From Kribbella jiaozuonensis (lineage in GTDB: Bacteria > Actinomycetota > Actinomycetes > Propionibacteriales > Kribbellaceae): a stretch of DNA of 64,000 nucleotides. Positions 59,416 through 64,000 of the stretch are shown here, one piece after another (within the stretch, counting starts at the first letter, position 1; every line of letters starts with the position of its first letter). Under the pieces are notes generated by a model. The model made no database searches, was not told where the DNA came from, and saw only the letters and a list, made by a program, of their open reading frames with translations. The stretch spans positions 496,001 to 560,000 of the forward strand of contig NZ_SZPZ01000004.1 in NCBI RefSeq assembly GCF_005233875.1, given 5' to 3'. The position numbers were made by a program, and so were the translations under genes.

Positions 59416-60216
59416 ATGAGTGAGAACTCCGTCAAGCAGTCGCAGGGACTGCATGTGGTCCACAGCGGCCGGCCGGAAGCGGCTCCGCTGCTGCTGATCC
59501 ACGGTTCCGGGGCGTCCGGCGCCTGCTGGGCGCCGATGGTTCCGGCTCTTGCCGAACGCCACCATGTCGTGACGATCGACCTGCCCGGTCTGGGTCATTC
59601 GGCCCCGGTGACGTCGTACGACATCCCTGCACAGGCAGCGCGGGTGGCAGCGATGATCGACGCGCTCGAACTCGGGCCGCTCACCGTCGTCGGGCATTCC
59701 AGCGGTGGGTACGTCGCTACCTCGCTCGCGGAGCAGCGGCCCGAACTGGTGAAGTCCATGGTTCTGCTCAGCACCGGCCCGAGACTCGAGGTACTCCTCC
59801 CGCAGCCGGCGATCATTCGCGCATTGACCGGCCCGCCGCTCGGCCGTCTGACCTGGGCACTGCGTTCGGACAAGCTCATCCGCAAGGGCATCAGCGCAAT
59901 CTGTGCCGCCGAGGTGGATATCCCGAACGAGCTGGTCGCCGACCTGCGTGGTCTGCCGTACCGCGACTTCGTCGACGTACTGCGTTGCAACGGCGAATAC
60001 ATCACCGAGCGTGGCGTGCCCGAGCGGCTCGCCAAGCTCGACGTACCGCTGCTGGTCGTCTTCGGCGCCGCCGATCCGCGCTGGGATCCGGCGTCGGCCA
60101 AGGAGTACGCCGTCGTACCGGGCGCGCGGATCGAGATGCTGCCCGGGATCGGGCACGTGACTCCCCTCGAAGCTCCTGAACTCGCGGCGAGGCTCGTACT
60201 GGAGTTCACGGCCTAG
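59416..60216 (+). CDS. Alpha/beta hydrolase
   Basis: A 266-residue hydrolase with oxyanion LLLIHGSGASGACW, nucleophile elbow VVGHSSGG (Ser95), an Asp in FGAADPRWDP, and catalytic His in GIGHVTPLEAPE. It resembles small esterases and the MhpC/BioH-like group; the substrate is unknown. The start could be the ATG at 59416 or the GTG at 59407. Neither has a good ribosome site, so a leaderless mRNA is possible. The AraC regulator follows 10 bp on; its -10 box overlaps this gene's stop codon. Confidence 0.83.
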   Translation: MSENSVKQSQGLHVVHSGRPEAAPLLLIHGSGASGACWAPMVPALAERHHVVTIDLPGLGHSAPVTSYDIPAQAARVAAMIDALELGPLTVVGHSSGGYVATSLAEQRPELVKSMVLLSTGPRLEVLLPQPAIIRALTGPPLGRLTWALRSDKLIRKGISAICAAEVDIPNELVADLRGLPYRDFVDVLRCNGEYITERGVPERLAKLDVPLLVVFGAADPRWDPASAKEYAVVPGARIEMLPGIGHVTPLEAPELAARLVLEFTA

Positions 60217-60219
60217 CAT
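60214..60219 (+). promoter_or_regulatory. -10 box TAGCAT overlapping a stop codon, before the AraC start
   Basis: TAGCAT shares its TAG with the stop codon of the hydrolase and ends 7 bases before the ATG at 60227, fitting a leaderless start. Confidence 0.42.
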
Positions 60220-60226
60220 CGAATAC

Positions 60227-61060
60227 ATGCGCTTGACCGTGTCGCCACCTGACTGGGCGCAGGTGGAGATCGCCGTACCACGCTCGCCGGGCAGGCTGCC
60301 CGGGGTGCGCATGGCCGGGTTCCGGCACCGTGCGCCGGCGTTCGTGGATATCGCGATGGTCGCGCATCCGTCGGTCACGCTGATCGTCGATCTCAGCGAT
60401 GACGACGGCATCGTCTACGGCGCACACGGCCGCTCCGAGAAGGGCAGCGCCTTCGTCGGGCTTCTCCCCGGCGAGGTGCACGCGGCCGGGACGCTGGGCG
60501 AGTGCCTGCAGGTCCGGTTGTCGCCGGTGGCGGCGGCTCGCGCCTTCGGTCCATCGGCAGAGCTCACCGGGACGGTCGCGTCGTTCGCGGACGTGTGGGG
60601 CCGCGGAGCCGGGCATTTCGAGGACAGGTTGCGAGGTGCCGTGTCCTGGGACGAGCGGTTCGCGATTGTCGTGGAGGTCCTCGGCCGGCGGCTGGATGCG
60701 TCGGTCGACGCGGAGGTCGCGCACACCTGGCAGCGGACCTTCGCCAGCCGCGGGCGTCTGCGAGTCGACGGTCTGGCGAGCGAGGTCGGCTGGAGCCGCA
60801 AACGGCTCTGGGCACGCTTCCGGTCCCAGCTCGGCATCACCCCGAAGCGAGCCGCTCAACTGGTCCGCTTCGACCACGCCGCCCACCTCCTGGCAGCGGG
60901 CCGAGCGGTCGCCGCGGTCGCTGCCGAGAGCGGGTACGTCGACCAGTCCCACCTCCACCGTGAGGTCACCGCCTTCGCCGGTACGACGCCGGCCGTGATC
61001 GCCGCTGCTCCGTGGCTCGCGATCGACGACATCGCCTGGCCTTCGACACCGAGGAAGTAG
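60227..61060 (+). CDS. AraC family transcriptional regulator
   Basis: A 277-residue regulator. The N-terminal 150 residues form a cupin-like sensing domain (LPGVRMAGFRHRAPAFVDIAMVAHPSVTLIVDLSDD). The C-terminal 100 hold two AraC HTH units (LASEVGWSRKRLWARFRSQLGITPKRAAQLVRFDHAAHLL, and AVAAESGYVDQSHLHREVTAFAGTTPA). It probably regulates the adjacent hydrolase or MuiA-like gene. The geometry before the ATG suggests leaderless transcription. Confidence 0.88.
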   Translation: MRLTVSPPDWAQVEIAVPRSPGRLPGVRMAGFRHRAPAFVDIAMVAHPSVTLIVDLSDDDGIVYGAHGRSEKGSAFVGLLPGEVHAAGTLGECLQVRLSPVAAARAFGPSAELTGTVASFADVWGRGAGHFEDRLRGAVSWDERFAIVVEVLGRRLDASVDAEVAHTWQRTFASRGRLRVDGLASEVGWSRKRLWARFRSQLGITPKRAAQLVRFDHAAHLLAAGRAVAAVAAESGYVDQSHLHREVTAFAGTTPAVIAAAPWLAIDDIAWPSTPRK

Positions 61061-61074
61061 TCCCGTCCGGCGGC

Positions 61075-61080
61075 TACTGT
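61075..61080 (+). promoter_or_regulatory. -10 box TACTGT seven bases before the MuiA-like start
   Basis: TACTGT plus CGGGGGC leads to the ATG at 61088. The G-run may also act as a ribosome site. Confidence 0.38.
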
Positions 61081-61087
61081 CGGGGGC

Positions 61088-62671
61088 ATGGACCAACTCG
61101 TGGTGGATGCGCCGATCGTTGCTGTCACTGTCTATCCGGGTCGCGCACGAGTGACGCGCCGCGGACAGATCACCGTGCCCGCCGGGGATCAGACCGTGTA
61201 CGTCGAACCCCTGCCGCTGTCCCTGGAAGAGGACTCGGTCCGCGTCGCCGGCCGTGGACCCGCGACCGTCCTCGGCGTGGACGTGGCGATCCAGCATCAC
61301 CCGCAGGCGCCGGACGAGACCGTCGCCGCGTTGGAGCAGGCACGACTCGATGCCCAGGACGAGGTCACGCAGCTCATCGACGCCGATGACGTCCAGGAGC
61401 AGCTCGACACGTTCCTCGCGCAGTTGGCCCGGCGCGCCGGCAACAGCTTCGCGCGCACGCTGGCGTCCGGCGAGGCAGGGGCCGAGCTGGGCGGATTCAC
61501 CGAGTCGCTCACCGACCGGTTGTCCGCCGTACGGGCGACGCGTCGCGAGCTCGCCGCGCAACGTCGCGAAGCCGAGAAGCGCCTTGCTGCCGCGGACCGT
61601 CGCCTGGCCGCGATCGTGCAACAGCGCACGCCCGATCGCCGCGCCGCCGCGATCGCGCTCGCGCTGGAGACCGAGGCCGAGGTGGAGATCGAGCTCTCGT
61701 ACGTCGTACCCGCTGCCAACTGGACCAGCTCGTACGACGTCCGTCTTACCGGCGACCGCCTGACGCTGAGCTGGTACGGCCTGATCACCCAGCACAGCGA
61801 CGAGGACTGGCCGGAGTGCGACCTGACCCTGTCGACAGCGAGGCCGACTGTCACCGCGAAGGTGCCCGAGCTCGACCCGTGGTACCTCGACCGCTTCCAC
61901 CCGCCGATGCCGATGGCGGCCCCTGGCGCGCCTGTCTCACTCGGAATGCAAGTGGCCGGCGGCCCAGACCGCCTCAAGTCCCGAAGGCAGTCCGCGGGCT
62001 TGATCCAGGAGCAGGCAGCCTTCGAGGCCGTCGAGGCGACCGTCGAGCAGGGCATGACCGCCGCGAGCTACACCCCGCCCCGGCCCGTCGCCGTACCCGC
62101 GGACGGAGCCACGCACCGCGCGACGATCGCCTCAATCGACCTCGATGCCGAGCTGGACTACATCACGGCACCGGTCCGGTCGACCGACGTACATCTGCGC
62201 GCCACCGTGGTGAACTCGTCGGCCCACACGCTCCCCGCCGGCAAGGCCTCCGTCTTCCACGAGGCCGAGTTCGTCGGCTCGGCCGCACTCCCGCTCTGGG
62301 CACCTGGTGAAGATGTCGAGCTCGCGCTCGGCCTCGACGATCGCATCCGCGTCGAGCGCAAGCTGGTACGCCGGGAAGCGAGCAAGGCGACCCTGGGATC
62401 AACGCGCCGGCGTCAGGTCGAGTACGAGACCAAGGTCGAGAACCACACCCCGCGCAACGCCCGGATCACGGTCCTCGACCAGTTGCCGGTGGCACGCGAC
62501 CACGAGATCACCGTCAAGCCGCTCAGCGCCGAACCCGAGCCGGCCGAGACCACCGACCTCGGCGTCATCACCTGGAAACTCGACCTGCCCGCCGGCAAGG
62601 AGACCACGATCAAACTCGCGTTCCGCGTCGACAGCGCCAAGTCCGTCGACCTCACCGGCTGGCGCGAGTAG
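61088..62671 (+). CDS. MuiA-like protein (DUF4139/DUF4140)
   Basis: A 527-residue cytosolic protein related to mucoidy inhibitor A. The DUF4140 N-domain begins PIVAVTVYPGRARVTRRGQITVPAG. A coiled-coil segment (about 130-210, with Glu/Arg/Ala-rich heptads around VRATRRELAAQRREAEKRLAAADRRLAAI) leads to the DUF4139 beta-rich domain (LSYVVPAANWTSSYDVRLTGDRLTLSWYG...). In other bacteria the family is linked to exopolysaccharide control; its biochemical role is unknown. It follows the AraC regulator by 27 bp. Its stop is 4 bp from the convergent PucR gene. Confidence 0.82.
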   Translation: MDQLVVDAPIVAVTVYPGRARVTRRGQITVPAGDQTVYVEPLPLSLEEDSVRVAGRGPATVLGVDVAIQHHPQAPDETVAALEQARLDAQDEVTQLIDADDVQEQLDTFLAQLARRAGNSFARTLASGEAGAELGGFTESLTDRLSAVRATRRELAAQRREAEKRLAAADRRLAAIVQQRTPDRRAAAIALALETEAEVEIELSYVVPAANWTSSYDVRLTGDRLTLSWYGLITQHSDEDWPECDLTLSTARPTVTAKVPELDPWYLDRFHPPMPMAAPGAPVSLGMQVAGGPDRLKSRRQSAGLIQEQAAFEAVEATVEQGMTAASYTPPRPVAVPADGATHRATIASIDLDAELDYITAPVRSTDVHLRATVVNSSAHTLPAGKASVFHEAEFVGSAALPLWAPGEDVELALGLDDRIRVERKLVRREASKATLGSTRRRQVEYETKVENHTPRNARITVLDQLPVARDHEITVKPLSAEPEPAETTDLGVITWKLDLPAGKETTIKLAFRVDSAKSVDLTGWRE

Positions 62672-62675
62672 CCGC

Positions 62676-63851
62676 TCAGCTCGTCGTGCGAGCGGCCTCG
62701 AGGGCGAGGAGGAGTTCCGCCACCGAGCGGGGATCGTTGAGCGAGCGGCCGGTGCGCTCCTCGATCCGGTGCAGGCGGTGGCGGACCGTGTTGGGATGGC
62801 AGTAGAGGAACTCGCCTGTCTCGGTGGCCGAGCCGTTGTGGGTGGACCAGGCTGCCAGCGTGTCGAGCAGGACCTCGCGGTCGTCGGGCGCGAGGTCGTC
62901 GAGTCCGCCGAGGACGTTGCGCACGAAGTACTGCATGACATCCGGTGCGGCGACGGCCGCCATCGTCAGCGGGGATTCCTCGAACAACGTCACCGCCGAC
63001 GCGGCCGTCGACCCCGCGAGCGCGACGCGGGCGAACCGTACGGCCTGCCCGGTCGCGTCGAGTTCGTCGTACGGCGGACTCACGCCGACCCGGCCGGTCG
63101 CCGACTTGCTGAGGAAATCGACTAGTACGGCGAGACGCCCGGGCGGCACGCACACGACACCGATCTGTAGCTCGGGCAGCAACCGCCACGCAGAGGCGAG
63201 ACCCACGGACCGCAGCCGCTCTTCCGCCGCCGGCAGCGCCTGCCGACCGACCTCGGGTACCGCCGCCGCCACAACTACGAACGGCCCCTTGTACGGCAGC
63301 CGCAGCAACTCGGCGGCCTCCCAGACCGTCCCGCCGCCAGGCATCCGGCCCTCGAGCAGCGCCTCGACCAACGCCGAGCGCTGCTGATCCTGCTCGAGCA
63401 GCCGCCGCGACTGCACATCGCGGTACGCGTCCGTCATGGCATCGGTGTACGACGACTGCATCTGCCACAACCGGCTCGATGCCAGCACCAGGACCTGATC
63501 AGTGATCCGCGCCGCGGCCGCCTCGGCGCGCACGACGTCCCAGAGGTAACGGGTGCCGACCCGGTACGCCGCCATCACGTCGGCGAGCGGCGCACCCTGC
63601 TCGGCCCGCAGCCGACCGGTCTCGCGCGCCGACACCGGATCCGAACCGTCCCCGATCAGCGACTCGAGCATGAACTCGAAGTTCGCCCCGCACGACGCCC
63701 GCAACGCCTCGGCCGGAACCAGCCTCCCGGTGCGGTAGAACTCGATCTCGGTCTCGATCGAGGACGCCATCGCCTCGATCAGCTCGCCGCCGCGCGCCCG
63801 CAACCGCTCGATCAGGTCCTCGATCTCGGGTTCGTCGGCGCGCCCACTCAT
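62676..63851 (-). CDS. PucR family transcriptional regulator
   Basis: A 391-residue PucR-type regulator. The N-terminal sensing domain (about 1-160) is followed by a GGDEF-like fold remnant region and a C-terminal PucR HTH (ETGEFLYCHPNTVRHRLHRIEERTGRSLNDPRSVAELLLALEA). Members control purine, amino acid or aromatic catabolism. The start is at the ATG at 63851; there is no strong ribosome site. It is divergent from the gene that begins at 63984 and probably regulates it. Confidence 0.85.
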   Translation of the reverse strand: MSGRADEPEIEDLIERLRARGGELIEAMASSIETEIEFYRTGRLVPAEALRASCGANFEFMLESLIGDGSDPVSARETGRLRAEQGAPLADVMAAYRVGTRYLWDVVRAEAAAARITDQVLVLASSRLWQMQSSYTDAMTDAYRDVQSRRLLEQDQQRSALVEALLEGRMPGGGTVWEAAELLRLPYKGPFVVVAAAVPEVGRQALPAAEERLRSVGLASAWRLLPELQIGVVCVPPGRLAVLVDFLSKSATGRVGVSPPYDELDATGQAVRFARVALAGSTAASAVTLFEESPLTMAAVAAPDVMQYFVRNVLGGLDDLAPDDREVLLDTLAAWSTHNGSATETGEFLYCHPNTVRHRLHRIEERTGRSLNDPRSVAELLLALEAARTTS

Positions 63852-63983
63852 CTTCGGAGCATAAGCGCCGTTGTTCGCGGCCACAGTCCGAGCGCGCCGA
63901 CGTTGGCCGCCGCCCCATCGGTGAAAACGGCGCCCGGCCGGATGGTGGAACCACAGCCCGAGCCACCCACCCCGGAGCAACCC

Positions 63984-64000
63984 ATGACGAACCTCAGCCT
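63984..64000 (+). CDS. Start of a gene running off the right edge
   Basis: Only five codons (Met-Thr-Asn-Leu-Ser) are visible, preceded by CGGAG six bases before the ATG. It is divergent from the PucR gene, which is a usual position for its target. Product unknown. Confidence 0.4.

Noticed and set aside
1..64000. Biosynthetic gene cluster, prophage or integrative element
   Set aside because: No synthase, phage structural, integrase or transposase gene; the hydrolases and regulators are scattered and not co-directional.

Overview
The window is very GC-rich and densely coded on both strands. It has LuxR/LAL regulators, a QcrC-type dihaem cytochrome c, TAnnnT boxes a few bases before start codons, and a strong taste for the word GTAC. 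Together these point to a soil actinomycete; the codon style fits Kribbella or a close Nocardioidaceae relative (inference from style, not from a marker gene). I see no tRNA, rRNA, CRISPR array, transposase, integrase or prophage gene, so this looks like ordinary, mildly accessory chromosome.

Layout. 0-10 kb: the start of a secreted protein, an alpha/beta hydrolase, a PEP-mutase-family enzyme, a large LAL regulator divergent from a secreted GH20 hexosaminidase, and PoxB. 10-17 kb: small detoxification-type enzymes (alpha/beta hydrolases, a tautomerase, two paralogous VOC proteins), a Usp protein and a second LAL regulator paralogous to the first. 17-26 kb: an ATGA-coupled SRPBCC/secreted-hydrolase pair, a PRPP-dependent transferase, a divergent NAD-dependent DNA ligase, a coupled glycosidase-like/HAD pair, an ArsR/AHSA1 pair with a visible operator, and a secreted RTX-like protein. 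26-40 kb: a secreted alpha-amylase, a quinone oxidoreductase, an ECF sigma factor with a C-terminal SnoaL-like domain, a gene pair carrying a recent 60-bp tandem duplication, an aldo/keto reductase, an XRE-MFS-epoxide hydrolase-ArsR run, a ROK protein without its zinc motif, and a Tat-exported 5'-nucleotidase. 40-48 kb: a gluconate permease, a GAP-family protein, an LPG-synthase-like membrane protein, a Vps62/membrane fusion and an HtrA-type protease. 47.7-59.3 kb: a long minus-strand run in which a MalT-like regulator precedes an RDD protein with seven 9-residue repeats, followed by a tight set of DUF1269 protein, leucyl aminopeptidase, AbgT transporter, SLC13 permease and glutaminase. 59-64 kb: alpha/beta hydrolase, AraC regulator, MuiA-like protein, PucR regulator.

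The clearest working unit is aminopeptidase-AbgT-SLC13-glutaminase, which reads as uptake and breakdown of a glutamate- or glutamine-containing compound. Carbohydrate scavenging is a second theme (GH20, amylase, glycosidase-like/HAD pair, GntP, ROK). Gene ends are packed unusually tightly: seven convergent pairs overlap at their 3' ends. I found no single system that I can call new with confidence. The best candidates for a closer look are the peptidase/transporter operon, the Vps62-HtrA pair, the 9-residue-repeat RDD protein and the GTAC codon-context bias.
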